A DNA stretch of 64,000 nt from Stenotrophomonas nitritireducens (GTDB lineage: Bacteria > Pseudomonadota > Gammaproteobacteria > Xanthomonadales > Xanthomonadaceae): the NCBI RefSeq assembly GCF_001700965.1, contig NZ_CP016756.1, positions 1,364,001-1,428,000 on the forward strand. Direction: 5' to 3'. The translations under genes and the position numbers were made by a program. Numbering within the stretch: the first letter of the stretch is position 1; every line of letters begins with the position of its first letter. Below the pieces are notes generated by a model that was given only the letters and a program-made list of their open reading frames with translations, was not told where the DNA came from and did no database searches. Shown here one piece after another: positions 25,729 through 35,325 of this stretch.

Positions 25729-27438
25729 ATGCCGATCCTACGAACCTTGAGTGTGCTGGCCGTACTGGTCTTCGCGGTCGCCGCCTGGCTGGCTGTGCTG
25801 CTGCGCGATGCCACAACGCTGCAGCTGCTCGACGGGGAAATGGCGCCGGCCAGCATCGCCGCTGCTGGCAGCCTACCGACATCACCACCACCCACGCTCG
25901 ACTGGCAACCCATCGATCAGGGTGTGCTGGCCCGTTGGCGCGACCCCTACTGGTTGCGCTGGCAATCCACTGCAGACACCGCAGCCAACGATGACGGCCG
26001 TGCATTGCGGCTTGCGCTGCGCGCCGCCAGCCAGCTGTACTGGAACGGCCAGCCACTGGCAGGCAATGGCCGCGTCGGCTTGACCGCCGCACAGGAACGC
26101 CCCGGCCAGGTCGACATCACCCGCGTGCTGCCCCCTTCCGCGCCCGGCACCGTCGACGAACTGCTGGTACTGGCCTCCAGCCACCACCAGCAATTTGGCC
26201 TGCACAGCGCCGATGCGCTGGTGGCGGTGGCGCCGGCGCAGCTCCTGTACCAGCGCGGCCTGCTGCCGTGGCTGATCGCCGCCTTTGCCACTGGCGCACT
26301 TGCCGCCGCCTGCCTGTACTTCCTTGCGCTGCAGCGTGGCCGCCCGCAGATGCCGGGCGGCCGCGTGCTGCTCACCCTGTGCGCGGTAGGCATCGCTCTG
26401 CCGTTGACCGAAGCCTGGCGCCCCCTGCTGGGCTATACCTATCCATGGCATGCGCCGCGCCTCTACGCCTTGCTGGTTCTGCATGTGGCGGCGGCGGTGC
26501 TGCTGCCTGCCTATCTTGCACAACGCTTCAACCTCAGCGTGCGTAGAAGCCTGCGCATCGGCTACCTGCTGCTGTTGCTGCTGGCCGTCATCGCGCTGCC
26601 CAGTTTCGATAGCCGCTCGGCGTTGGTGCTGCTGTTGAGCCTGCTTGCCTCGGCGGCCCTGCTGCTGCGTACCCAGGGCGAGCGCGAAGAACGCTGGCCG
26701 ATCCTGGCTTTGCTGCTGGCCGGGGTGCTGGCCTTGCTGGTCGCGCCCGGCGCCTTCCTTGATGGCCCTTACTTCCTACTGCTTGCGGTGCTGATGGGCT
26801 TCCTGCTGCTCTGCCACGCCGCACAGGTGCGCGCCTTGGACCTGCACAACGCACGCCTGCGCGAAGAACGCGCCAGCCTGTCGCTGCAGCTGCTGCAGCG
26901 GGGTATCCAACCGCATTGGCTGATGAACACCCTCACCTGCCTGCAGGAACTGATCGAACAAGCACCGCCACGGGCAAGCCGCCTGGTTGAATCACTGGCC
27001 GAGCAGTTCGACCGCCTGCGCGACAGCAGCAGCCGCCGCAGCGTGCCTTTGGCCGAAGAACTGGCGCTGTGCCGCAACCATCTGGACATCGTCGGCCAGG
27101 CACTGGACCAGACCATGACGCTGGACGTTGATGCCGATGACCTGCAGCTGTCGCTACCACCGGGCGTGCTGCATGCGCAGGTCGAGAACGCGCTGTCCCA
27201 CGCCGGCGCCGTTGCCTGTGCGCAGAACCCTTTCCGGCTGCGCGTGCGACGCGACGGTCAACGCTGGATTCTGGAACTGCGCAGTGCGCGCGGCACTGCC
27301 CCGCATCGCGGTCAGGGCACCGGCACCCGCTATATCGAGGCCAGCCTGGCTGCCTCCCACCCCAACCGCTGGCAATACAGCCAGGGCGCCGATGGCGCCG
27401 ACTGGTGCAGCCGCATCGAGCTGACATGCGCATCCTGA
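25729..27438 (+). CDS. LytS-type membrane sensor histidine kinase with diverged ATPase domain
   Basis: The 569-residue protein has an N-terminal helix, an extracytoplasmic beta-rich domain (about 50-185), about seven membrane helices (185-365) and a His_kinase segment with QPHWLMNTLTCLQEL (His396). The ATP-binding part is short and diverged: the N-box reads VENALSHA and the G-box GQGTGTRYI, without the usual DNGxG. It pairs with the LytTR regulator that overlaps its end by 13 bases. The signal is unknown. Confidence 0.85.
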   Translation: MPILRTLSVLAVLVFAVAAWLAVLLRDATTLQLLDGEMAPASIAAAGSLPTSPPPTLDWQPIDQGVLARWRDPYWLRWQSTADTAANDDGRALRLALRAASQLYWNGQPLAGNGRVGLTAAQERPGQVDITRVLPPSAPGTVDELLVLASSHHQQFGLHSADALVAVAPAQLLYQRGLLPWLIAAFATGALAAACLYFLALQRGRPQMPGGRVLLTLCAVGIALPLTEAWRPLLGYTYPWHAPRLYALLVLHVAAAVLLPAYLAQRFNLSVRRSLRIGYLLLLLLAVIALPSFDSRSALVLLLSLLASAALLLRTQGEREERWPILALLLAGVLALLVAPGAFLDGPYFLLLAVLMGFLLLCHAAQVRALDLHNARLREERASLSLQLLQRGIQPHWLMNTLTCLQELIEQAPPRASRLVESLAEQFDRLRDSSSRRSVPLAEELALCRNHLDIVGQALDQTMTLDVDADDLQLSLPPGVLHAQVENALSHAGAVACAQNPFRLRVRRDGQRWILELRSARGTAPHRGQGTGTRYIEASLAASHPNRWQYSQGADGADWCSRIELTCAS

Positions 27439-28211
27439 TTGTCGAAGACGAACCGCTGGTCCGCCAGCGCCTGCTGCGCCTGTGCGCCGAACTGGCAGGC
27501 GCGCGCGCACGCTTCGACGCCGTCGCCGATCTGGACGCGGCAGGCGACCGCCTGCAACGCAGCGTCTACGACGGCCTGCTGCTGGACCTCAACCTCGGCG
27601 GCGAAGACGGCTTCGACCTGCTGCGCCGCGCGGTTGCCGGCCGCTACCACTGCGTGGTGGTCTCGGCCCACCGCGAGCGCGCGCTGCAGGCCTTCGAGCA
27701 CGGTGTGCTGGACTTCGTACCGAAGCCCTTTTCGCGCGAACGGCTGGGGCAGGCACTGGAGCGACTGCTGGATGTGGGCAGTTACCGTGCCGGCTACGCC
27801 CGCTACCTGGGCATCTGGCGCGCGCAGGGCACGGCCCTGGTGGAACTGGCCGATGTTCAGTGGATCCGTGCCGATGGCGACTACAGCGAACTGCGCATGC
27901 GCGATGGCCGCAGCGAGCTGCACGACAAATCACTGGCCGGCTTGAGCGCGGTGCTGCCACCGGATTTCGTGCGTTGCCACCGCTCCTACCTGGTCAACCT
28001 GCGCCACGTCAGCACCCTGCATGCAGGCACAGGCAGCCGCTACTGGCTGGTGTTGAACGGTGGCGCCGAATTGCCTGTCGGGCGCGCGCATGTAGCTGGC
28101 CTGCGCCAGGCCTTGGCGCTGGAGCAAGCCGCCCCGCCCGCAGTCGAGCAAGCAAGCAGCCTGCGTAGCCCGGGTAAGCGCAGCGCATCCGGGGCTTCCA
28201 ACGCGAGCTGA
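27426..28211 (+). CDS. LytTR-family response regulator
   Basis: The 261-residue protein has a receiver domain with acidic pocket EDE (7-9), phospho-acceptor Asp54 (LLLDLNLGG) and Lys in VPKPF. A LytTR DNA-binding domain follows (about 140-235, with IRADGDYSELRMRDG, FVRCHRSYLVNL and ELPVGRAH). It overlaps the kinase gene, so the two are co-translated. The last codons, from about residue 247, lie inside a GTAG-headed repeat and encode SLRSPGKRSASGA, so the extreme C-terminus is repeat-derived. Confidence 0.92.
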   Translation: MRILIVEDEPLVRQRLLRLCAELAGARARFDAVADLDAAGDRLQRSVYDGLLLDLNLGGEDGFDLLRRAVAGRYHCVVVSAHRERALQAFEHGVLDFVPKPFSRERLGQALERLLDVGSYRAGYARYLGIWRAQGTALVELADVQWIRADGDYSELRMRDGRSELHDKSLAGLSAVLPPDFVRCHRSYLVNLRHVSTLHAGTGSRYWLVLNGGAELPVGRAHVAGLRQALALEQAAPPAVEQASSLRSPGKRSASGASNAS

Positions 28212-28288
28212 TTGTTGTGGGGTTTGCGGCGCACATGACGCATTCGCCGTTGACGGTCTCCCGGGTGCGCTGCGCTTACCCGGGCTAC
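28165..28288. repeat. Inverted pair of GTAGCCCGGG-type REP elements
   Basis: A forward copy (GTAGCCCGGGTAAGCGCAGCGCATCCGGG) and a reverse copy (CCGGGTGCGCTGCGCTTACCCGGGCTAC) enclose about 60 bases. The forward copy is inside the LytTR gene's 3' end. This is a third GTAG-headed repeat family in the window. Confidence 0.85.
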
Positions 28289-28353
28289 GTCTTGCCATCC
28301 GGAGTTGACCACCAACGGTGTGAACAAAGATCGACGTCAAGACCTCAGCGCTT

Positions 28354-29226
28354 CTACTCCGCAGCGCTCGCCTCGCTCAACGCCGCTTCGAAATCCGCCT
28401 TGGATGTACTGACCAGACGCGCAAGCAGGCCTGCATCCACAAACGCGTCCGCATCACCGTCTTCCCGTCGTGCCTGACGCTCGAGAACATCGGCAGTATC
28501 TGGATGGCCGGTCAGGACGATGTCTGCGTGCATTGCAGCCAGCTTGGCAAAGCTGGCACGGAAGTCATCAGCGATGCCGGGATAGCTGCGATTGCCAATC
28601 AAGCTGTTGCCGGCAACGGTGAGGCTGCACAGGAACATCAGCTCACGCGGTGTACCGCGGTCGTTCACGGTCATGCTCCAACTGGTGCAGCCAGGGCTGT
28701 GGCCCGGTGTCAGATGCGCGGTCAGTTCTATTTCGCCCAGCCGGATCTTCTGCCCATCAGCGACGACCTCATCCACCTTGATCGGCGCAAATGGCATCAC
28801 GCCGTAATTGTTGTCACCTTGATTCCTGCCATTTTCCAGCGCCCAGCGATCCCCCGCACTGGCGAGATAGCGCGCGCCGCTGTCGCGCTTGAGCGCAGCC
28901 ATTGCACCCACATGATCCGCATGGGCATGACTGCTGATCAGCAAGCGCACATCGCGCAGCGGTACTCCCAGGCGTTCGATGCTGCGTTCGATCTGCTCAG
29001 CGTTGCTGGCCAGCGGCGCATCGAGCAGGATTGCCCCTTCCGCCGAGACGATCAGGTACGCCGCCAGCCCTTCCGTGCCCACGTAATAAACGTTGTCGAC
29101 GATATGGAACGGCGCGATCGCTACCGTCCATTCCGGCGGCGCGCCGGCCCAGGCCGATGCCGATGTGATTCCCGCTGCCAACAGCGCAAACACGCGCAAC
29201 CCACGACGAAAACCTTGCTTCTGCAT
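28354..29226 (-). CDS. Subclass B3-like metallo-beta-lactamase-fold hydrolase
   Basis: The 290-residue protein has a signal peptide (to about residue 28) and the MBL zinc motif HAHADH (His100, His102, Asp104, His105), His176 in GHSPGCTSW and His241 in LTGHPD. The order and spacing resemble subclass B3 enzymes such as L1 of S. maltophilia, including VGTEGLAAYLIV and the GHSPG segment near GHTPGSTAW. It should be a periplasmic dizinc hydrolase. It is clearly not L1 itself, so lactamase activity is possible but unproven. The start at 29226 is followed directly by the signal peptide. Confidence 0.82.
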   Translation of the reverse strand: MQKQGFRRGLRVFALLAAGITSASAWAGAPPEWTVAIAPFHIVDNVYYVGTEGLAAYLIVSAEGAILLDAPLASNAEQIERSIERLGVPLRDVRLLISSHAHADHVGAMAALKRDSGARYLASAGDRWALENGRNQGDNNYGVMPFAPIKVDEVVADGQKIRLGEIELTAHLTPGHSPGCTSWSMTVNDRGTPRELMFLCSLTVAGNSLIGNRSYPGIADDFRASFAKLAAMHADIVLTGHPDTADVLERQARREDGDADAFVDAGLLARLVSTSKADFEAALSEASAAE

Positions 29227-29549
29227 TATCCCCGCACCTTGTTTGATATTTGCAGAAACTGTGCGCTGCGCAGCGGTGCGCGACAAATGCGTAGAACTGC
29301 GCCGACGCATGAATTATTTGAGGGTTGCCAGGCACGTTCCAGCACGTTCGGCTGCGCAGTGCATCGAATGTGGCTGCCTGGCAGGAAGCGTGCCAAACAG
29401 CTGCTTTTCAGCACGAAATGCGCTGGCATATGCATGGCAATGTAATTGCAATTTCCCGGCCTGCATTTTTACGGCGTTTCCACTGATTGTTGTCGACGCC
29501 CGCCGGCCGCCAGCAGTATCGTCGCCTCCATCCGTCCGGAGAAGCCACA
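29227..29549. promoter_or_regulatory. Divergent promoter region (MBL gene / TPR lipoprotein)
   Basis: This 323-base gap lies between two divergent genes. A TGCCAGGCA / TGCCTGGCA inverted pair (near 29325 and 29375) could form a long hairpin. No operator is recognised. It is AT-richer near the TPR gene (TGTAATTGCAATTT). Confidence 0.45.
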
Positions 29550-31235
29550 ATGATCCGCCGGTCCTTGTCCCCGCTGCTTCTTTCGTTGCTGGCCACGGCA
29601 GCACTGGCTGGCTGTGATGCGTCCAACAAGCAGGACCCAGCTGCCGGGTCAGTAGCGAAGGCGAACGCTTCCGCGCTGCCATTGTTCGACACCTTCGGCG
29701 ACCTGCATCGCGACATCGGCAGTAGCGTGCCACTGGCACAGCGCTATTTCGACCAGGGCCTGCGCCTTGCGTATGGTTTCAACCACGAGGCCGCCGGCCG
29801 GGCGTTTGCCGAAGCAGCACGATTGGACCCGTCCTGTGCGATGTGTGTCTGGGGCCAGGCGCTGGTAATGGGGCCGAACATCAATCTGCCGATGGATCCG
29901 GCTGCCGCCAACGATGCCACCGCACTGGCAGCACGTGCGGTCAGCCTGGCCAGCAGTGCGCGGCCGGCGGATCAAGCCTTGATCCACGCACTGCAGAAAC
30001 GCTACGCCACACCCGCGCCGCAAGACCGCACTCCATTGGACCGCGCCTATGCCGACGCAATGGCGGAGGTGGTCACGCAGCACCCGGCCGACGATGATGC
30101 CGCCACCCTGTACGCCGAGGCCTTGATGGATCTCTCGCCGTGGGCCTATTGGCAGAACGGGACGCCCGCCGAATTCACCCAGAAGCTGGTGGCCGAACTG
30201 GAACGCGTGCTGGCGCGCAACCCGCGCCATATCGGCGCGATGCACTACTACATCCATGCGATGGAATCCTCGCCCGAGCCACGGCGCGCCGAGCCCTATG
30301 CCGATGCATTGGCCGCGTTGGCGCCGGGCTCCGGCCATCTGGTGCACATGCCCGCGCATATCTACATCCGGGTTGGGCGTTACCACGATGCAACCCTGAC
30401 CAACCTGGCAGCCACCAGCGCCGACAAGGATTTTCTTGCGGTGTGCCGTGGCAGCAACGGCGTGTATCCGCTGGGCTATGTGCCGCACAACTGGCACTTC
30501 GCCAGCATGACCACCGGCCTGACCGGCTCACGTACCTTGGCCCTGCAGGCGGCAAGGCAAACGGCCGAGCGGGCGGACCGCGCCGCAATGGCTGAGGCAC
30601 CGATGCAGTTCATGCAGCAGTTCGTGGTGACACCGCTGCTCACCCAGGTCCGCTTCGGCGACTGGGATGCCATCCTTGCAGATACCAGCGCTGCCACCGA
30701 ACTGCCCTACCCCAGCGCCATCCGCCACTTCGCGCGTGGCATGGCACATGCCCGCAAGGGCAACCTGGAGCAGGCCGCAACCGAGGCCGACGCGCTGCAT
30801 GCAATTGCTGCCGACCCGGCGATGGCTCAGATCAGCTTCTTCGACATCAACCACGCCGACGGTGTGCTGCGCGTAGCCGACGCATTGCTGCGTGGCGAGT
30901 TGCTACGCGCGCAGGGCAAACACGGCCACGCCATCACCGCCCTGCGCGTAGCCGCCGCCGCCGAAGATGCGCTTGCCTACAACGAACCTGCAGATTGGCC
31001 CCTGCCGATACGTCCTTACCTGGGTGCCGCGTTGCTGGATACCGGTGATGCCAAGGGCGCAAGCGACGCCTTCCAGCAGGATTTGACGACCTATCCCGCC
31101 AATGGCTGGTCGCTATATGGGTTGGCACAGGCGCAGCAGGCCCTGGGCCAGACGGAGGCTGCGCAGGAAACCCGACGCCAGCAGACACAGGCTTGGCAAT
31201 GGGCTGACGCGCCACTGACCGCTGCGCGTTACTGA
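29550..31235 (+). CDS. Lipoprotein with TPR-like repeats
   Basis: The 561-residue protein begins with a lipoprotein signal whose lipobox is LAGC (Cys22). The mature part is helical with degenerate tetratricopeptide-like repeats: QRYFDQGLRLAYGFNHEAAGRAFAEAARLDP, then CAMCVWGQALVMGPNIN and a later LGQTEAAQ repeat near the C-terminus. It is probably anchored in the envelope. Homologs are described only as TPR-repeat proteins. GGAG precedes the ATG. Confidence 0.85.
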   Translation: MIRRSLSPLLLSLLATAALAGCDASNKQDPAAGSVAKANASALPLFDTFGDLHRDIGSSVPLAQRYFDQGLRLAYGFNHEAAGRAFAEAARLDPSCAMCVWGQALVMGPNINLPMDPAAANDATALAARAVSLASSARPADQALIHALQKRYATPAPQDRTPLDRAYADAMAEVVTQHPADDDAATLYAEALMDLSPWAYWQNGTPAEFTQKLVAELERVLARNPRHIGAMHYYIHAMESSPEPRRAEPYADALAALAPGSGHLVHMPAHIYIRVGRYHDATLTNLAATSADKDFLAVCRGSNGVYPLGYVPHNWHFASMTTGLTGSRTLALQAARQTAERADRAAMAEAPMQFMQQFVVTPLLTQVRFGDWDAILADTSAATELPYPSAIRHFARGMAHARKGNLEQAATEADALHAIAADPAMAQISFFDINHADGVLRVADALLRGELLRAQGKHGHAITALRVAAAAEDALAYNEPADWPLPIRPYLGAALLDTGDAKGASDAFQQDLTTYPANGWSLYGLAQAQQALGQTEAAQETRRQQTQAWQWADAPLTAARY

Positions 31236-31299
31236 GCGCGCAGCAGCCAGCGCGGGGGCCAGCCGCATTCACTTCACCCTGAAGCGGCCGCGTCCCTGC

Positions 31300-31938
31300 T
31301 CAGGCGCGCGGCGGAATCAGCGCGTCGTCCAGCGCGGCGGCACGCTGCCATGCCGGACGGTTGCGCAGGCGTTCCCCGTAGGCGGCGAAGGCATCGCGCT
31401 CGGGCAAGGTCTTGAACATCTGCCCCCACAGCACCTGGCTCCCCACGTAGACGTCGGCGGCGCTGAAGCGGTCGCCCAGCAACCAGGGAGCGGCGCCGGC
31501 GGCGGCCTGCTCCAAGGTATCGGTCATCTGTTCAAAACTGCCATAGCCGACCGTTCCCGCTTTCTCCGGCGGCGGTAGTCCGCCACAGGCCTTGGCGCTG
31601 ATCGCCGCTTCCACCGGGCCGGCAGCAAAGAACAACCAGCGCAGATAGCTGCCACGCAGCGGATCGTCCAGCGCCGGTGCCAGACCAGCCGCGGGGAATG
31701 CGTCGGCCAGATAGGTGCATATCGCCGCCGCCTCGCTCACCACCACGCCGCGGTGCACGATGGTAGGCACCTTGCCCATCGGGTTGATGGCAAGGAAAGC
31801 CGGCGCTTTCATGCTTTTGCCGAACTCCAGCACCTCGGTGCGGTACGGCTGCCCCAGTTCTTCCAGCATCCAGCGCACGATCCGACCACGCGACATCGGA
31901 TTGGTATAGAAGACGATTTCGTCTGATGTGCTGGCCAT
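31300..31938 (-). CDS. Glutathione S-transferase family protein
   Basis: The 212-residue protein has the thioredoxin-like N-terminal domain with FYTNPMSRGRIVRWMLEELGQPY, cis-Pro in GKVPTIV (glutathione binding), the SEAAAICTYLAD segment and an all-helical C-terminal domain. Ser16 in PMSRGR is the likely glutathione-activating residue. Such enzymes conjugate or reduce electrophiles with glutathione. It lies two genes from gshA, which makes glutathione. Confidence 0.9.
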   Translation of the reverse strand: MASTSDEIVFYTNPMSRGRIVRWMLEELGQPYRTEVLEFGKSMKAPAFLAINPMGKVPTIVHRGVVVSEAAAICTYLADAFPAAGLAPALDDPLRGSYLRWLFFAAGPVEAAISAKACGGLPPPEKAGTVGYGSFEQMTDTLEQAAAGAAPWLLGDRFSAADVYVGSQVLWGQMFKTLPERDAFAAYGERLRNRPAWQRAAALDDALIPPRA

Positions 31939-32120
31939 GCGTCTGACTCCAAAAAGGGAGCCGGCAGTTTAGCCAGCAATACACACGCACGTCACGCAGT
32001 GACTACGCTGATGAAAGAACCCAGCCAAGCCCGCCTGCCGCCACGCGGGCGAAGACGGCGAAGGCGCTGGCCGGCATGGGCGATGGCGCGCGCATCGCCG
32101 GCCACCGGTGGCCGGTTCGC

Positions 32121-33485
32121 TCAGTACGCGAACTCGGCAAACAACGGATCAACGCTGCCATTCCAGCGGCCATGGAACAGCTCCAGCTTGCGCTCAGCAG
32201 CGGTTTTGCCCGAGTCCACGATCTCCTGCAGTACATCCAGGAAGCGCGTTTCATCCTGGCCATCGGCATTGAGCGCGGCACGACGGCGCAGGCCGTCGCG
32301 CGAAATCGCCAGGGCCTCACGTGCCAGATCACGCACCGTGCCGTTGCGGAACGGCAGGTTCATCGCATGCCTCGGCACGCCATCGCGCAGCACGTTGCGC
32401 TCGGCAAGGCTGAAATCCTTGACCAGATCCCACGCGGCGTTCAACGCGGTTTCGTCGTACAGCAACCCCACCCAGAATGCCGGCAATGCGCAGATGCGGC
32501 TCCACGGGCCACTGTCGGCGCCGCGCATTTCCAGGTACTTCTTCAGCCGCACTTCCGGGAATGCCGTGGTGGTGTGGTCGGACCAGTCACGCAGCGTCGG
32601 CAGCGCGCCCGGCAGTGCCGGCAGTTTGCCCTGCATGAAGTCACGGAAACTCTGCCCGCTGGCATCGTGGTAGATGCCAGCGCGGTAGGAGAAGTACATC
32701 GGCACATCCAGCAGATAGTCGACGTAACGCTCGTAGCCGAAACCATCCTCGAACACGAAATCGAGCATGCCGGTGCGGTCCGGATCGGTATCGGTCCAGA
32801 TGTGCGAGCGGTAGCTCAGGTAGCCGTTGGGCTTGCCTTCGGTGAACGGCGAATCGGCGAACAGCGCGGTGGCAATGGGCTGCAGCGCCAGCGACACGCG
32901 GAACTTCTTCACCATGTCCGCTTCGCTGGCGTAATCCAGGTTGACCTGCACCGTGCAGGTGCGGGTCATCATGTCCAGGCCGAGCGAGCCGACCTTGGGC
33001 ATGTAGTTCTTCATGATCTGGTAGCGGCCCTTCGGCATCCACGGCATGTCGGCACGCGCCCACTTGGGCTGGAAGCCCATACCAAGGAAACCCAGCTGCA
33101 GCTCGCCGGCCACCTGCGCCACTTCATTGAGGTGGCTGCCGGTTTCCAGGCAGGTGTCGTGCAGGGTCAGCAAGGCACCGCCAGAAAGCTCCAGCTGGCC
33201 AGCCGGCTCCAGCGTCACCGAGGCGCCATCGCGCAGCAGGGCGATGGTGTTGCCATCCTCCTGCACCGGCTCCCAGCCGAAGCGGGTCAGGCCGGTGAGC
33301 AGCGCATTGATGCCGCGCTCACCTTCAAACGCAGGCGGGCGCAGGTCATCCAGGCGGAACCCGAATTTCTCGTGCTCGGTGCCGATCCGCCATTGCGACT
33401 TGGGCTTTTCACCCGACGCAATGCTCTCGACCAGCTGGTCGCGGTGGGAGATGGGGGTATCAGCGACGTGGCTCGGGCTCGACAA
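32121..33485 (-). CDS. gshA: Glutamate--cysteine ligase (plant/proteobacterial type)
   Basis: The protein matches the class 3 GCL found in alpha- and gammaproteobacteria and plants: [12 protein letters not shown] near the N-terminus, [38 protein letters not shown] and [11 protein letters not shown]. It makes gamma-glutamylcysteine, the first step of glutathione synthesis. The start is uncertain: a TTG at 33485 gives 454 residues, which suits the family, while a GTG at 33554 would add 23 Pro/Gly-rich residues that look non-coding. Confidence 0.92.
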   Translation of the reverse strand: MSSPSHVADTPISHRDQLVESIASGEKPKSQWRIGTEHEKFGFRLDDLRPPAFEGERGINALLTGLTRFGWEPVQEDGNTIALLRDGASVTLEPAGQLELSGGALLTLHDTCLETGSHLNEVAQVAGELQLGFLGMGFQPKWARADMPWMPKGRYQIMKNYMPKVGSLGLDMMTRTCTVQVNLDYASEADMVKKFRVSLALQPIATALFADSPFTEGKPNGYLSYRSHIWTDTDPDRTGMLDFVFEDGFGYERYVDYLLDVPMYFSYRAGIYHDASGQSFRDFMQGKLPALPGALPTLRDWSDHTTTAFPEVRLKKYLEMRGADSGPWSRICALPAFWVGLLYDETALNAAWDLVKDFSLAERNVLRDGVPRHAMNLPFRNGTVRDLAREALAISRDGLRRRAALNADGQDETRFLDVLQEIVDSGKTAAERKLELFHGRWNGSVDPLFAEFAY

Positions 33486-33688
33486 GGGCAGGCTCGCAGA
33501 ATTCTGGTCAGGGCGGGAAGGTGGGGGCCAGCCCCCGCCATCGCAAGGGCGCACTATATCGCGGCCTACATTGCCATCGTGTCACGGCAGCGGTTTGCAG
33601 CATCCTATAAAAGCAGACTTGACCGGTACGCCTACTGCGCCTGCGAGTCATTACGCGCCCGGCCCGGCGTCCGTTCTACACTGTGCAC

Positions 33689-34387
33689 ATGAGCCGCAGC
33701 CATCACCGTGAAGCCCATCGTTCCGACCGCATCGGCTGGCTGCGTGCGGCCGTGCTGGGTGCCAATGACGGCATCGTTTCGGTCGCCGGACTGGTGGTGG
33801 GCGTGGCCGCCAGCGGCGCCAGCCCCTCAGCCATCCTGGCCACCGGCGTCGCCGGCACCGTGGCCGGTGCCATGTCGATGGCGGCCGGTGAATATGTCTC
33901 GGTGATGTCACAGGCCGATGCCGAAAGCGCCGATCTGGCGCTGGAGCGGCGCGAGCTGCACGAAGACCCGCACAGCGAGCTGGAAGAGCTGACCGGCATC
34001 TATCGCCGACGCGGGCTCAGCGCCGATCTGGCCAGACAGGTTGCCGAACAGCTCACCGCCCACGACGCGCTCGCCGCCCACGCCCGCGACGAGCTGGGCA
34101 TCACCGAGCAACTGCGCGCACGCCCGTTGCAGGCGGCTGCCGCATCGGCCCTGGCTTTCATCATCGGTGCCGCCCTGCCGGTGCTGACCGCCTTGCTGGC
34201 AGCGCCCACACGGGTAGCGGAAACAACCACTGCCGCCACCCTGGTCGGGTTGTGCATCACCGGCGCGCTGGCGGCCCGCGCTGGTGGCGCGCCCGCATTG
34301 CGCGGTGCAGTACGGGTGGTGTTCTGGGGCGCGCTGGCGATGGCTGCGTCGGCAGCCATCGGCCATCTGTTCCAGATCACGGTGTAG
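33689..34387 (+). CDS. VIT1/CCC1-family Fe2+/Mn2+ transporter
   Basis: The 232-residue membrane protein has the family pattern: IGWLRAAVLGANDGIVS in the first helix, then GTVAGAMSMAAGEYVSVMSQADAE with the metal-binding Met and Glu residues. A cytoplasmic helical hairpin and three further helices follow. It should export or sequester ferrous iron or manganese. The ATG at 33689 is used; an in-frame GTG lies two codons earlier. An AraC-type regulator starts three bases after its stop. Confidence 0.9.
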   Translation: MSRSHHREAHRSDRIGWLRAAVLGANDGIVSVAGLVVGVAASGASPSAILATGVAGTVAGAMSMAAGEYVSVMSQADAESADLALERRELHEDPHSELEELTGIYRRRGLSADLARQVAEQLTAHDALAAHARDELGITEQLRARPLQAAAASALAFIIGAALPVLTALLAAPTRVAETTTAATLVGLCITGALAARAGGAPALRGAVRVVFWGALAMAASAAIGHLFQITV

Positions 34388-34390
34388 CCG

Positions 34391-35224
34391 ATGGGCGTGC
34401 AAGCCGATGCAGCGCCCACCCTGTTGGCCCAGCTCGCTTCCCTGGTGGACTGCACGCAGGCGCAGGGCTATGCCTGCATCAGCGCACGTCGCGAACATGG
34501 CGCCAGCTCGGTGGAAATCCCCCAGCCGCAGCTGGCCATCCTGCTGCAGGGACGCAAGCAGGTGCGTACCGCACAACAGACGCTGGAATTCGGCCCGGGC
34601 GACCTGTTCCTGATCAGCCGTCGCTGCCGCATCGACGTGGTCAACATCCCCGATCCGAACAGCGGCCTGTATCTGAGCGCCATCGTGCCCTTGTGCGCGG
34701 AAGTACTGGGCGCAGCGCGCGCCTTGTGGAGCGAGGCCCTGCCCGATGCCGGCCAGGCACTGGCGCGCTTGCCGCTGTCCGAGCACGGCGCAACGCTGCT
34801 GCAATGGCGACAGGCATTGCAGCATGGCCAGTACACCGAAGCGCGACTGGCTCTGGCCGCGCTGGTGGTGGCGTTCTGCCGCCGCGGCCATGGCAGCCTG
34901 CTGGCTGCGCCCGAACCCGGGCTGGGTGATCGCATCCGCGACCTGGTGGCCGCGCAACCCGAGCGCGATTGGCAATCACGTGATTTCGAATCCCATCTGG
35001 GCATCAGCGGTGCCACCTTGCGGCGGCGCCTGGCCGGCGAACGTCTCAGCGTGCGCGGGTTGGTGGCCGATGCCCGCCTCGCCCATGCCATGCAACTGCT
35101 CTACACCACCCGGCTGCCCTTGAAGACCGTGGCAGCACGCGCCGGCTATCGCTCGCTGGGCAGCTTCAACAAGCGTTTCAGCGCGCGCTATGGGCTGGAC
35201 CCGGCGGCCATCGGCAATAGCTGA
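34391..35224 (+). CDS. AraC-family transcriptional regulator
   Basis: The 277-residue protein has an AraC_N-type cupin domain (LAILLQGRKQV, LEFGPGDLFLISR) and a C-terminal double helix-turn-helix (DFESHLGISGATLRRRLAGERLS, then LPLKTVAARAGYRSLGSFNKRFSARYG). This matches regulators that often sit beside metabolic or efflux genes. It is translationally close to the VIT1-type transporter, so it may control it or be co-expressed with it. Confidence 0.88.
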   Translation: MGVQADAAPTLLAQLASLVDCTQAQGYACISARREHGASSVEIPQPQLAILLQGRKQVRTAQQTLEFGPGDLFLISRRCRIDVVNIPDPNSGLYLSAIVPLCAEVLGAARALWSEALPDAGQALARLPLSEHGATLLQWRQALQHGQYTEARLALAALVVAFCRRGHGSLLAAPEPGLGDRIRDLVAAQPERDWQSRDFESHLGISGATLRRRLAGERLSVRGLVADARLAHAMQLLYTTRLPLKTVAARAGYRSLGSFNKRFSARYGLDPAAIGNS

Positions 35225-35325
35225 GCGCACAGCGAGCAGTTCGCGCGTCATTGTGAGCGAAACGCGGCTGCCACCTGGCGCAGCATGAAGGTCCACGCGG
35301 CCATGCCGCTTTCGCAGGAATCCCC

